Source: CAMEON01 sp045602325 (lineage in GTDB: Bacteria; Bacillota; Clostridia; Oscillospirales; CAG-272). From it: DNA of 9,152 bases. Position numbers and translations under genes: made by a program. Each line of letters begins with the position of its first letter. Position 1 is the first letter of the stretch. This document shows positions 1 through 7,169 of the stretch, one piece after another. Under the pieces are notes generated by a model. The model was not told the DNA's origin and did not search any database. It worked only from the letters and a program-made list of their open reading frames with translations. The DNA is taken from NCBI GenBank assembly GCA_045602325.1, contig JAZSBH010000114.1, forward strand, positions 1 to 9,152, written 5' to 3'.

Positions 1-7
1 GCGTAAA

Positions 8-144
8 GCCATTTCGCTTTTGCGAAATGGCGCGCAGATAAGGGGATAGGATCCTTAAGGAAAGTACCGTGGGTACTTTCCTTAAGTGGCGCTCTTTGGC
101 GAAGTGCGTAGCACTTCTCCTTTCATCTCGACAGGGAGAGAAAG
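8..144. repeat. Chain of four consecutive hairpins upstream of the acetyltransferase
   Basis: Four inverted repeats lie end to end. The first has a perfect 10-bp stem (GCCATTTCGC, 8-17 with 22-31) and a TTTT loop. The second has a perfect 15-bp stem (54-68 with 72-86, arm CTTAAGGAAAGTACC) and a GTG loop. The third has a 7-bp stem (GAAGTGC, 101-107 with 111-117) and a GTA loop. The fourth pairs CTTTC+TCTC (120-129, one bulged A) with GAGAGAAAG (136-144). No U-tract follows any of them, so none is a standard terminator. They could be a structured leader of the downstream gene, the remains of a palindromic mobile repeat, or the end of an element that starts outside the window. I see no convincing promoter here. 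Confidence 0.6.
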
Positions 145-189
145 GTGCAAACAAACTCACCGATAAACCCAAATTTGAAGGAGAAGCCT

Positions 190-666
190 ATGTCCCCCAT
201 TACCATCCGCCTCGCCGTGGAATCCGACATTCCCCGTTTGGAGGATCTACTCTACCAGGTCCACGGTCTCCACGCCGAGGGTCGCCCCGACCTGTTTATC
301 CCCGGCTGCAAGAAATACACCGCTGATCAGCTCCGCGAGATCCTGGCCAACACCGAGAATACGCCTGTGTTCGCCGCCATTCTGGACGGAGAGCTGGTGG
401 GCTACTGCTTCTGCGTCCGTCAGGTGCAATCGGCGGCTTCCATGCAGAAGATCACCACCCTCTACATCGACGATCTCTGCGTGGACGAGACCTTCCGCGG
501 CCGCGGCATCGGCAAGGTGCTCTACGACCACACCGTCACCTACGCCCGCGAGCAGGGTTACTACAACGTCACCCTCAATGTCTGGGCCTGCAACCCCTCC
601 GCACAACACTTCTACGAGAAGTGCGGGCTCGCCGTCCAGAAGGTGGGCATGGAGTTGGTTCTGTAA
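190..666 (+). CDS. GNAT-family N-acetyltransferase
   Basis: This gene encodes 158 residues, a normal length for a single-domain GNAT enzyme, which transfers the acetyl group of acetyl-CoA to an amine. The N-terminus (ITIRLAVESDIPRLEDLL, residues 4-21) is the usual first strand and helix. The segment YIDDLCVDETFRGRGIGKVL (92-111) is strand 4 followed by the pyrophosphate-binding loop R/QxxGxG/A, here RGRGIG at 103-108. NPSAQHFYEKCGL (135-147) is the usual last helix, with the tyrosine that often serves as general acid at 142. ATG 190 is chosen because AAGGAG (178-183) sits six bases before it; a GTG at 145 is in frame but lacks such a site. The substrate cannot be read from the sequence. The gene appears to be transcribed alone and to end at the terminator at 890-927. 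Confidence 0.9.
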   Translation: MSPITIRLAVESDIPRLEDLLYQVHGLHAEGRPDLFIPGCKKYTADQLREILANTENTPVFAAILDGELVGYCFCVRQVQSAASMQKITTLYIDDLCVDETFRGRGIGKVLYDHTVTYAREQGYYNVTLNVWACNPSAQHFYEKCGLAVQKVGMELVL

Positions 667-691
667 ACCCATCCCCATTGGAAAATGATTC

Positions 692-720
692 GGGAGCTAT
701 TCCTATGGTGAAAAGCTCCC
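692..720 (+). other. Hairpin just downstream of the acetyltransferase
   Basis: GGGAGCT (692-698) pairs with AGCTCCC (714-720). After one A/A mismatch, TTC (700-702) pairs with GAA (710-712) around a 7-base loop. The hairpin begins 25 bases after the stop codon. No T-run follows, so it is more likely an mRNA 3'-end stabilising structure than a terminator. Confidence 0.5.
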
Positions 721-731
721 CTCCTGCGTGT

Positions 732-866
732 CGGCATCCACCGACAGAGTATCCTTCCGGCAATTCCGGCCCGGGTCGGCATCCACCGACAGAGTATCCT
801 TCCGGCAATTCCGACCCGGGTCGGCATCCACCGACAGAGTATCCTTCCGGCAATTCCGACCCGGCT
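732..866. repeat. Three 45-bp tandem repeats
   Basis: Three units begin at 732, 777 and 822 with CGGCATCCACCGACAGAGTA. Copies 1 and 2 differ at one visible base (G770 in copy 1, A in copy 2). Copy 3 matches copy 2 until about 864. A degraded fragment (ATCATCCGGCAATCCCA, 871-887) resembles a fourth partial copy. The junction between copies 2 and 3 is a perfect 14-bp palindrome (CCGACCCGGGTCGG), and the junction between 1 and 2 has one change. Each unit also has GTCGG/CCGAC arms around CATCCA. The unit length is divisible by three and has no stops, so several frames stay open across it, but none has a ribosome site or credible protein context. I treat it as noncoding. Confidence 0.9.
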
Positions 867-889
867 CTACATCATCCGGCAATCCCACA

Positions 890-927
890 CAGGGAGGCTT
901 GCGGTTCCGTAAGCCCCCTGTTTTTTT
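890..927 (+). terminator. Intrinsic terminator
   Basis: CAGGG (890-894) pairs with CCCTG (916-920) and GGCTTGCGG pairs with CCGTAAGCC inside it, with one bulged A and one G-U pair. TTTTTTT follows at once (921-927). This is a strong U-tailed terminator for transcription coming from the acetyltransferase through the tandem repeats. It isolates the next promoter. Confidence 0.85.
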
Positions 928-1001
928 CTCCGCACCAAAGTGCGGATACGCGGCTTCATTTTGAATTTTCCATGAACAAGAAACAAAATTCCCTAAAACC
1001 C

Positions 1002-1030
1002 TTGACGAATGGGGCCGAATCATATATAAT
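1002..1030 (+). promoter_or_regulatory. Sigma-A promoter for the AI-2E-family gene pair
   Basis: TTGACG (1002-1007) and TATAAT (1025-1030) are separated by 17 bases, which is close to the vegetative consensus. The predicted start of transcription is near 1037, giving a leader of about 58 bases before ATG 1095. Confidence 0.85.
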
Positions 1031-1094
1031 TATATAAGATACATTTTTCTGCACCGACCGTATGGCAGACCGCAGAAGGAAGGACGTTTATTCT

Positions 1095-2570
1095 ATGGCC
1101 GAATTCGATCCGAACCAGCAACAAATTCCCACAGATCAGCCCCCACATGCCAAAAAGAAGCGGGACAAGAAAGGTATGTTCTTCATCACCGCCGTCGTGA
1201 TCGCTCTGGTGCTGTTCGCCGCCGCCGTCATGGAGCCCCTTATCGGCGTGGCGAGATACGTCATCTCCCTGCTCTCCCCCCTCATCATCGGCGGCATTAT
1301 CGCCTACCTCTGCGACCCCATCCTGGAGTTCTTTGAGTATCGTGTGTTCAAGCGCATGAGAAAGGGTAACCTGCGGCGGGGACTCTCCTTGTTTTTCACC
1401 GTTATAACCGCCTTTGGCATCGTCGCCCTGGTGGGTGTCATGATGATCCCCCAGCTCATCAAGAGTATCAACGAGCTCTTCGACAACTATGAAAGCTACA
1501 TCAACAGCTTTTTGAGCTGGCTTCAGAATATCCTCAACGATATTACCGCTGATCTTCCCATTGAGATCATGGACATCTCGGATATTGAGAAATTCACGGC
1601 CTTTTTGAATCAGGCATTCGGTGATGCCGAAAGCAGTTATTTGGAGATCTTTGATAAGCTCCAAAAATTCATTACCGACGGTAACCTCTTGGAAAAGACC
1701 TGGGCCGTGCTTCTGCATCTGTTCAACTCCTTCAAAAATCTGTTCATTGGTATTTTCATTGCCTTCTATCTCCTTGCTTCCAAGGAAAAGCGGGTGGCAC
1801 AGCTCCGCAAATTCCGCAAGGCCATGTTCAGCAAGAAGACCGACGACCGCATTGAAGAGATCGTCACCCTCACCGACAAGACCTTCGGCGGCTTCATCTA
1901 CGGCAAGATCCTGGACTCCATCGTCATCGGTATCCTGACCTTCGTCCTGCTGACCATCTTTACCATCTCCCCCTACAATCTGCTCATCGCCACCTTCGTG
2001 GGTATCACCAATATCATCCCTGTCTTCGGTCCCTTCATCGGTGCCATCCCCTCCTTCTTCATCGTCCTCATCTCCAACCCCGAAAAGGCCTTCCTGTTCC
2101 TGGTCCTCATCCTCATCATCCAGCAGCTCGACGGCAACATCATCGGCCCCAAGATCCTGGGCGACAATACCGGTGTCAGCTCTCTCTGCGTCATCATCGC
2201 CATCGCCATCTGCAGTACCCTGTGGGGCGTGATGGGTATGATCATCGGCGTGCCCATCTTCGCCGTGATCATCGAGCTCATCAAGCGTATGCTGGAGAAA
2301 CGGCTCCGCGCTAAGGGCGAACCCACCGACACGCTGGCCTACTATTCGGACGATGCCGTCGGCAACGCCGAAATGGACGTCTACTACGAGCATTCCACCC
2401 TGCGTTACGGCTACGAGCACTCCAAGCTGAAGCCCCGCATGGAACGTCTGCGTCACAAGCTCTTCTCCCACATGGGACGGCAATCCGGAGCTGACGAAGC
2501 TGCGAATCCCCCCTCTGCCCCCAATACCGACCTACCGAATCCCACCGACACCCCGGACGAAAAGCCGTAA
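1095..2570 (+). CDS. AI-2E family transporter (UPF0118/PerM/YtvI-like), first of two paralogs
   Basis: This gene encodes 491 residues of a polytopic inner-membrane protein. AI-2E family members (PF01594) include TqsA and sodium/proton antiporters; the substrate here is unknown. After a charged N-terminus (AKKKRDKK, about 19-26) come two hydrophobic stretches ending in SPLIIGGIIAYLCDP, then a basic loop (KGNLRRG) and a third stretch. A largely polar segment of about 90 residues follows, and then a hydrophobic C-terminal half. The family signatures are present: IPVFGPFIGAIP at 308-319 and QQLDGNIIGPKILGDNTGVSS from 343. The polar tail carries AYYSDDAVGNAEMDVYYEH, which is shared with the next gene. 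ATG 1095 is preferred because AAGGAAGGA (1076-1084) precedes it; ATG 1062, 33 bases upstream in frame, has no ribosome site and would add MADRRRKDVYS. Confidence 0.9.
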   Translation: MAEFDPNQQQIPTDQPPHAKKKRDKKGMFFITAVVIALVLFAAAVMEPLIGVARYVISLLSPLIIGGIIAYLCDPILEFFEYRVFKRMRKGNLRRGLSLFFTVITAFGIVALVGVMMIPQLIKSINELFDNYESYINSFLSWLQNILNDITADLPIEIMDISDIEKFTAFLNQAFGDAESSYLEIFDKLQKFITDGNLLEKTWAVLLHLFNSFKNLFIGIFIAFYLLASKEKRVAQLRKFRKAMFSKKTDDRIEEIVTLTDKTFGGFIYGKILDSIVIGILTFVLLTIFTISPYNLLIATFVGITNIIPVFGPFIGAIPSFFIVLISNPEKAFLFLVLILIIQQLDGNIIGPKILGDNTGVSSLCVIIAIAICSTLWGVMGMIIGVPIFAVIIELIKRMLEKRLRAKGEPTDTLAYYSDDAVGNAEMDVYYEHSTLRYGYEHSKLKPRMERLRHKLFSHMGRQSGADEAANPPSAPNTDLPNPTDTPDEKP

Positions 2571-2581
2571 TCAACCAACGC

Positions 2582-2616
2582 CAACGGGCACTCGGTCTCC
2601 CGCCGAGTGCCCGTTG
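2582..2616 (+). other. Perfect 14-bp hairpin between the two paralogs
   Basis: CAACGGGCACTCGG (2582-2595) pairs exactly with CCGAGTGCCCGTTG (2603-2616) around a 7-base loop, starting 12 bases after the stop codon. The bases that follow (TATCACCACAC) do not form a U-tract. It may be a weak or factor-assisted terminator, or a processing or stability element that sets different levels of the two cistrons. No separate promoter is visible in the gap, so the second gene probably depends on the promoter at 1002. Confidence 0.75.
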
Positions 2617-2649
2617 TATCACCACACAAAAAAGAACGGAGAAACTCCT

Positions 2650-4086
2650 ATGACTGATCCTCATCAGAAAGCCACCCCAAGCCCCGACCCTGCTCCCCCA
2701 AAACCCCTTCCCAAACGCGTGGTTTTCTTCGGTGCCTGTGCGGTCATCGCCATCGTCGTCTACTGCATCGCCAACGCAGACAGCTTCTCGGCCATGTTCG
2801 CCAAGCTGGGCGACGTTCTCTCCCCCCTGATCATCGGCGGTGTGATCGCCTACCTGTGCAACCCCTTCCTCAAATTCTACGAATACGTCCTGTTCCGAAA
2901 GCTGGGTAAGGGAAATCTTCGCCGCGGTCTTTCCCTCCTGCTCACGGTACTGACCGCCTTTGCCATCCTGGCCGTGGTCATTGCCCTCATTCTGCCCGAG
3001 CTGATCGACAGCATCGGGCAGCTCATCACCAACTACAAGTTCTACCTCAACGGACTTCTGGGCTTTATCCAGTCTATCATCAACAAGCTCCCCGAGGAAT
3101 TGTCCAGTCAGATCGATATCTCGGATATGCAGAAGCTCTACACCTTCCTGACCGATATGTTCGGTGCCGGTGAGGATTTCATGTCCAAGGTGCTGTCCTT
3201 CCTGCAGGGCTTCCTAGTGGACGGTGATCTGATCGGCAACGTCTGGACCTTCATTCAGGATCTGTTCAATACCTTCATGGATCTGATTCTGGGCATCTTC
3301 ATCGCCTTCTACATACTTTCCTCCAAGGAAAAGCGCAAAGCCCAGATCACAAAATTCCGTGCCGCTTACTTCACCGATAAGCAGAACGACAAGATCACCG
3401 AGGTGGTGCAACTGGTTGACCGTACCTTCGGCGGCTTCATCAAGGGTGTGCTGCTGGATGCTCTGGCCGTTGGTGTGGTGACCTTCATCCTCCTGTCTAT
3501 CTTCCAAATTTCCGAGTACAACCTGCTCATCGCTGCCATCTGCGCCGTCACCAATATCATCCCTGTCTTCGGCCCCTTCATCGGTGCCATTCCCTCGGGA
3601 CTCATCGTTCTGATCTCCAATCCCGAGAAATTCGTGTGGTTCCTCATCCTGGTCATTATCATCCAGCAGATCGACGGCAACCTGCTCTGCCCCATGATCC
3701 AAGGCAATAACACCGGCGTCAGTTCCCTGGCTGTTCTGGTGGCCATCACCGTCATGGGCGGCTTCTTCGGTCTGCTCGGCATGGTCATCGGCGTTCCCGT
3801 CTTTGCCGTCATCATTGAGCTCTGCAAGCGCGCCATTGAGAATCGTCTGAAAAAGAAAGGAAAGTCCACCGACACCACCGCCTATTACCCCGATAACGCC
3901 GTGGGCAACGCCGAAGAAGACGTCTATTACGAGCACGCCCACTGGAAGTACAAGTACGACCACTCCAAGATCAAGCCCCACGTGGATAAGCTGATCGCCG
4001 CCGTTGGACGGATCGGAAAAAAGGAGAAGCCCGCGCGAGAAAAGTCCAAGCACACGAAGAAAAACAACAAAAAAGACCGTGAATAA
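2650..4086 (+). CDS. AI-2E family transporter (UPF0118/PerM/YtvI-like), second paralog
   Basis: This gene encodes 478 residues and is a full-length paralog of the preceding gene, alike along its whole length. Identical blocks include PLIIGG, KGNLRRGLSL and, at 304-315, IPVFGPFIGAIP. QQIDGNLLCP (from 339) replaces QQLDGNIIGP, so a glycine becomes Cys347. The N-terminus is proline-rich (about 8-21) before the first membrane segment. The tail repeats the TDT..AYY, AVGNAE.DVYYEH and HSK.KP pattern of the first copy and then ends in a lysine-rich run (KKEKPAREKSKHTKKNNKK). ATG 2650 is chosen because GGAG (2638-2641) lies eight bases upstream; the in-frame TTG at 2614 falls inside the hairpin. The two copies may work as partners or have diverged in substrate or regulation. 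Substrate unknown. Confidence 0.9.
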   Translation: MTDPHQKATPSPDPAPPKPLPKRVVFFGACAVIAIVVYCIANADSFSAMFAKLGDVLSPLIIGGVIAYLCNPFLKFYEYVLFRKLGKGNLRRGLSLLLTVLTAFAILAVVIALILPELIDSIGQLITNYKFYLNGLLGFIQSIINKLPEELSSQIDISDMQKLYTFLTDMFGAGEDFMSKVLSFLQGFLVDGDLIGNVWTFIQDLFNTFMDLILGIFIAFYILSSKEKRKAQITKFRAAYFTDKQNDKITEVVQLVDRTFGGFIKGVLLDALAVGVVTFILLSIFQISEYNLLIAAICAVTNIIPVFGPFIGAIPSGLIVLISNPEKFVWFLILVIIIQQIDGNLLCPMIQGNNTGVSSLAVLVAITVMGGFFGLLGMVIGVPVFAVIIELCKRAIENRLKKKGKSTDTTAYYPDNAVGNAEEDVYYEHAHWKYKYDHSKIKPHVDKLIAAVGRIGKKEKPAREKSKHTKKNNKKDRE

Positions 4087-4090
4087 GCAG

Positions 4091-4192
4091 GAATGGGGGG
4101 CTATCAAGGCTGAAAGCCCGTCAAACTAAATCCCATTCATCTCCACTTCAAATTCAAAGTATAGAATATCATCATCAAGCAAATACGGAGGT
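4091..4192 (+). promoter_or_regulatory. htpG leader: weak promoter candidate, paired arms and ribosome site
   Basis: The gap before htpG holds GAATGGG (4091-4097), which can pair with CCCATTC (4132-4138), and a smaller inner GGGCT/AGCCC pair (4098-4102, 4115-4119). A -10-like TATAGA (4160-4165) has only a poor -35 (TTCATC, 4136-4141), so the promoter is uncertain. GGAGGT (4187-4192) is a good ribosome site nine bases before ATG 4202. No CIRCE heat-shock operator (TTAGCACTC-N9-GAGTGCTAA) is present, so HrcA control is not indicated by this stretch. Confidence 0.35.
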
Positions 4193-4201
4193 AACACAAA
4201 C

Positions 4202-6133
4202 ATGAACGAGCAAGCAAACCGCCGCGCAGGCGGCATTTCGGTGGAGACAGCCCACATTTTCCCCATCATCAAGAAGTGGCTGTACTCCGAAAAGGATATT
4301 TTTCTCCGCGAGCTGGTCTCCAACGCCGCCGACGCGGTAACCAAGCACAAGCGCCTCATCTCCCTGGGCGAGATCGAAGGCGGGGACGAGACCTATCGCA
4401 TCACAGTCACGGTGGACAAGACCGCAGGCACCCTCACCGTATCCGATAACGGTATCGGCATGACCGAGGAGGAGCTCATCCGCTACCTCGGCAACATCGC
4501 CCTGTCGGGTGCTCTGGATTTCATCAATCAGTATGAGGGCGAAAAAGACAGTGCCAACAGTTCGGGTATTATCGGCCACTTCGGCCTGGGCTTCTACTCG
4601 GCCTTCATGGTTGCCGACACTGTGGAAGTGGTGACCAAGTCCTATCAAGACTCCCCCTCCGTCCGCTGGGTCTGCAATACCGACGGCTCCTACGAGCTGT
4701 TCGATGGCCACCGCGAGGAGCGGGGCACCGACATCATCCTCCATATCACCGAGGAAGAGTCCGCCTACCTGGGTGCCTACAAGATCAAGGAAATGCTGGA
4801 CAAGTACTGCTCCTTCATGCCCACCGAGATCTATTTCGTCGATGCCGACGAGGCGGACGCCGACGCAGAGGATACCAAGAATGACACCCCCGAGGGCGAG
4901 GACGGCGAAAGCAAGACGCCTGTTGAGCCCTCCCCCATCAACGACGTCACCCCCCTGTGGCAGAAGGCTCCCTCGGAGTGCACCGACGAGGAATACAAGG
5001 ACTTTTACCGCAAGGTCTTCCACGACTTCCGCGAGCCCCTGTTCCACATCCACATCAACGCCGATTACCCCCTCAACTTCAAGGGCATTCTCTACTTCCC
5101 CCGCCTGGGCAACGAATACGAGTCCATTGAGGGACAGGTCAAGCTCTACTACAACCAGGTCTTCGTGGCCGACAACATCAAGGAGGTCATCCCTGAATAC
5201 CTGCTCATGCTCAAGGGTGTTCTGGACTGCCCCGAGCTGCCTCTGAACGTCTCCCGCAGCTACCTCCAGAACAACACCTACGTATCCAAGGTCTCGGCGC
5301 ACATCGTCAAGAAGGTTTGCGACAAGCTCAATTCCCTTTGTGACACCGACCGCAAGGCCTACGAGGGTGTCTGGGACAGCATCCGTACCTTCGTGGAGTA
5401 CGCCTGTATGCGGGATCGTAAGTTCTACGACCGCGTCAAGGATTCCCTGCTGTTAGGGCTCACCGACGGCAGCTACGTCACCGTAGACGAGTATTTCAAG
5501 ACCGAGGACGGTGCAGAAGCTCCTGCTGACCGCACGGTCTACTACACCTCCGACCCCGAGGGGCAGGCGCAGTATATCTCCCTCTTTGAGGCCGAGGGCA
5601 TCCGCGTGGCGGTGCTGGACAAGCTCATCGACTCCCAGTTCGTCCAGATGTACGAAAGCTACGCAGGTAGCGGAGACGACGCAGTCAAGTTCCAACGCAT
5701 CGACGCCGACGTTGCCGCCGCCCTGCAAAAGGACGGGGATATCACCGAAAGCGAAGCCCTGACGGCACTCTATCGCAAGGTCAGCGGTGACGAGAAGCTG
5801 GAAATCAAGTATACCTCCCTCAAGGATGAATCGGTTCCCGCCATGCTGACGGTCTCCGAGCAGTCCCGCCGCATGGAGGAGATGATGCGGATGTACGCCA
5901 TGCAGGGCGGTGCCGACGGCATGCCTACCTTCCCCGTGGCGTACACCCTGACGGTCAACACCGCCTCTCCCTTGACCGTCAAGATGATGGATCTTTGCGA
6001 CGCCGATCCCGAGAAAGCCGAGATCATGGCCGCCCAGGTCTACCGCCTCTGCCTCCTGTCCCAGCGCAGACTGACCGCCGAAGAGCTCAAATCCTTCCTC
6101 GCGGGCAGCTTCGACATTCTGGGTCAGATTTGA
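4202..6133 (+). CDS. htpG: Molecular chaperone HtpG (bacterial Hsp90)
   Basis: This gene encodes 643 residues, close to the usual bacterial length (about 620-640). Hsp90 is a cytosolic, ATP-driven dimeric chaperone. The GHKL ATPase domain shows ELVSNAADA at 37-45 with the Mg/ATP-coordinating Asn41, DNGIGM at 82-87, and the lid glycines GHFGLGFYS at 125-133. The N-domain ends with a GTDIILHI strand. An acidic linker of about 32 residues (214-245) leads into the middle domain, which opens with INDVTPLWQK (246). NVSRSYLQ contains Arg352, which matches the catalytic arginine that contacts the ATP gamma-phosphate. The C-terminal dimerisation domain is complete to the stop. The next gene starts five bases after the stop, so the two are likely translated from one message. 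Identity is very secure; clients are unknown. Confidence 0.97.
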   Translation: MNEQANRRAGGISVETAHIFPIIKKWLYSEKDIFLRELVSNAADAVTKHKRLISLGEIEGGDETYRITVTVDKTAGTLTVSDNGIGMTEEELIRYLGNIALSGALDFINQYEGEKDSANSSGIIGHFGLGFYSAFMVADTVEVVTKSYQDSPSVRWVCNTDGSYELFDGHREERGTDIILHITEEESAYLGAYKIKEMLDKYCSFMPTEIYFVDADEADADAEDTKNDTPEGEDGESKTPVEPSPINDVTPLWQKAPSECTDEEYKDFYRKVFHDFREPLFHIHINADYPLNFKGILYFPRLGNEYESIEGQVKLYYNQVFVADNIKEVIPEYLLMLKGVLDCPELPLNVSRSYLQNNTYVSKVSAHIVKKVCDKLNSLCDTDRKAYEGVWDSIRTFVEYACMRDRKFYDRVKDSLLLGLTDGSYVTVDEYFKTEDGAEAPADRTVYYTSDPEGQAQYISLFEAEGIRVAVLDKLIDSQFVQMYESYAGSGDDAVKFQRIDADVAAALQKDGDITESEALTALYRKVSGDEKLEIKYTSLKDESVPAMLTVSEQSRRMEEMMRMYAMQGGADGMPTFPVAYTLTVNTASPLTVKMMDLCDADPEKAEIMAAQVYRLCLLSQRRLTAEELKSFLAGSFDILGQI

Positions 6134-6138
6134 CGCCT

Positions 6139-7140
6139 ATGCCTTTTCTCAACACCGAGATCCCCGAGCTTTCGGGCTTTGACACAGGGCTTTGCCTGTC
6201 CAATCTGGACGTGCTGGGTCTGCGGCAGGATCGAATCAGCGAATCGGTGCTGGCTGTGCTCTCGGAGCTGGCAGACGCCATCATTCACGACGCCGGCGGC
6301 GATCCCGACACGGTGGACAGCATTCTTCTCTCCCTGCAAAGCGTCCCCGACACGGAGGAGGGCGGTGCCGCCGAAGGGATTCTGTCCCGGGTCGCCCCCG
6401 TCAATCGGGAGCCCCTCCGCCGTATGTCCGCTCGCTCGGGACTCTACGCCCGTCTCCTGCTCTACCGCATGATGGAGGAAAAAATATCCTCCCGACCGGA
6501 GAAGGCCCTCCCCTCTCCCCTGCCGGCCACGGTGCGGGGTCGGGTTGCCTATATGCCGGGAGCCTTTGCGGACAAAGCTTATCTCCGCCTCACCGCCCCC
6601 TTGAAAGCCCCTCGTGCCGCCGCTACCGCCAGCTTTGTGGATGCCTGCGAGGAGGTGCACGGCGGGCTTTGCGAGTACTGCATCCTTCCCTTGGAGAACA
6701 GCCACAGTGGACGGCTCACTGCCTTCACCCGCCTCATCCTCCGCTACAAACTGCAGGTAGTTGCGGTGTGCGATCTGGAAAACGGTGCCGCCGAGGGACA
6801 GACCACCCGCTTCGCACTCCTCCGCGCCGCCGGGGAAGGGCGCTTCCCAATCTCGCTGACCTTGCCACCCGCAGGTGAGCCCCTCTACCTGGAGCTCATT
6901 CACGTCACCGATACCCTTACCCTCACCGATCTGCTCATTGCCGCCGAGTTCTGCGGCCTGACCCTCTGCCGCGCCGACACCCTGCCCCACTTTGACGAGT
7001 TGGAGATCGCCGACGGGGGCAACAGCCCTCTCGTGGCCTGCGTACTGAACGCCGCCGACGGGGATCTGAACACCTTCCGCCGTTTTCTCTCCCTGGAAGC
7101 CTCCGAGGACATCCTCGCGGGACTCTACGGAACCGTATAA
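6139..7140 (+). CDS. Prephenate-dehydratase-like / ACT-domain protein, contracted
   Basis: This gene encodes 333 residues. Residues 1-130 are not recognised. RVAYMPGAFADKAY (135-148) resembles the opening strand of prephenate dehydratase, VAYLGPxGTFS. SFVDACEEVHGGLCEYCILP (165-184) followed by LENSHSG (185-191) matches the family's SFxxxFxAVExGxADYGVxPIENSxxG. TTRF (222-225) matches its catalytic TRF motif. Only about 35 residues separate ENS from TRF, against more than 100 in known enzymes, so the second lobe of the fold seems to be missing. Residues 248-333 can be read as a beta-alpha-beta-beta-alpha-beta ACT-like domain. The likely role is ligand sensing rather than phenylpyruvate synthesis. 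ATG 6139 begins five bases after htpG, with no clear ribosome site, suggesting translational coupling. The family call is from remembered motifs and is moderately sure; the function is not known. Confidence 0.55.
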   Translation: MPFLNTEIPELSGFDTGLCLSNLDVLGLRQDRISESVLAVLSELADAIIHDAGGDPDTVDSILLSLQSVPDTEEGGAAEGILSRVAPVNREPLRRMSARSGLYARLLLYRMMEEKISSRPEKALPSPLPATVRGRVAYMPGAFADKAYLRLTAPLKAPRAAATASFVDACEEVHGGLCEYCILPLENSHSGRLTAFTRLILRYKLQVVAVCDLENGAAEGQTTRFALLRAAGEGRFPISLTLPPAGEPLYLELIHVTDTLTLTDLLIAAEFCGLTLCRADTLPHFDELEIADGGNSPLVACVLNAADGDLNTFRRFLSLEASEDILAGLYGTV

Positions 7141-7169
7141 AAAACATTCATAACGAAAGGAATAGTACC

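Noticed and set aside
732..887. CRISPR array
   Set aside because: The units are directly adjacent without unique spacers, and no cas gene is nearby.
621..1037. Proline-rich 15-residue repeat protein read from the tandem array
   Set aside because: The 45-bp unit keeps several frames open on both strands. This frame has no ribosome site, starts inside the acetyltransferase gene and runs across a terminator and promoter.
1020..2483. Long minus-strand open frame of 487 codons opposite the first transporter
   Set aside because: It is rich in Asp, Gly and Glu, as expected for the complement of a hydrophobic gene with C-ending codons. It has no ribosome site or family motif, and the plus-strand frame is clearly the real gene.
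2614..2649. TTG start for the second transporter
   Set aside because: It falls in the 3' arm of the hairpin and lacks a ribosome site, while ATG 2650 has GGAG eight bases upstream.
4087..4201. Heat-shock operator (CIRCE) before htpG
   Set aside because: No TTAGCACTC-N9-GAGTGCTAA pattern is present; only weak promoter-like and paired sequences are seen.
4175..5302. Minus-strand frame of 375 codons opposite htpG
   Set aside because: It lies entirely against the conserved HtpG ATPase and middle domains and has the low-complexity composition of an antisense shadow.
6192..6878. Alternative 228-codon plus-strand frame within the prephenate-dehydratase-like gene
   Set aside because: It is rich in Arg, Pro, Gly and Ser, as is typical of an out-of-frame reading, and it has no motif. 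The overlapping frame carries recognisable LENS and TTRF motifs and starts just after htpG.
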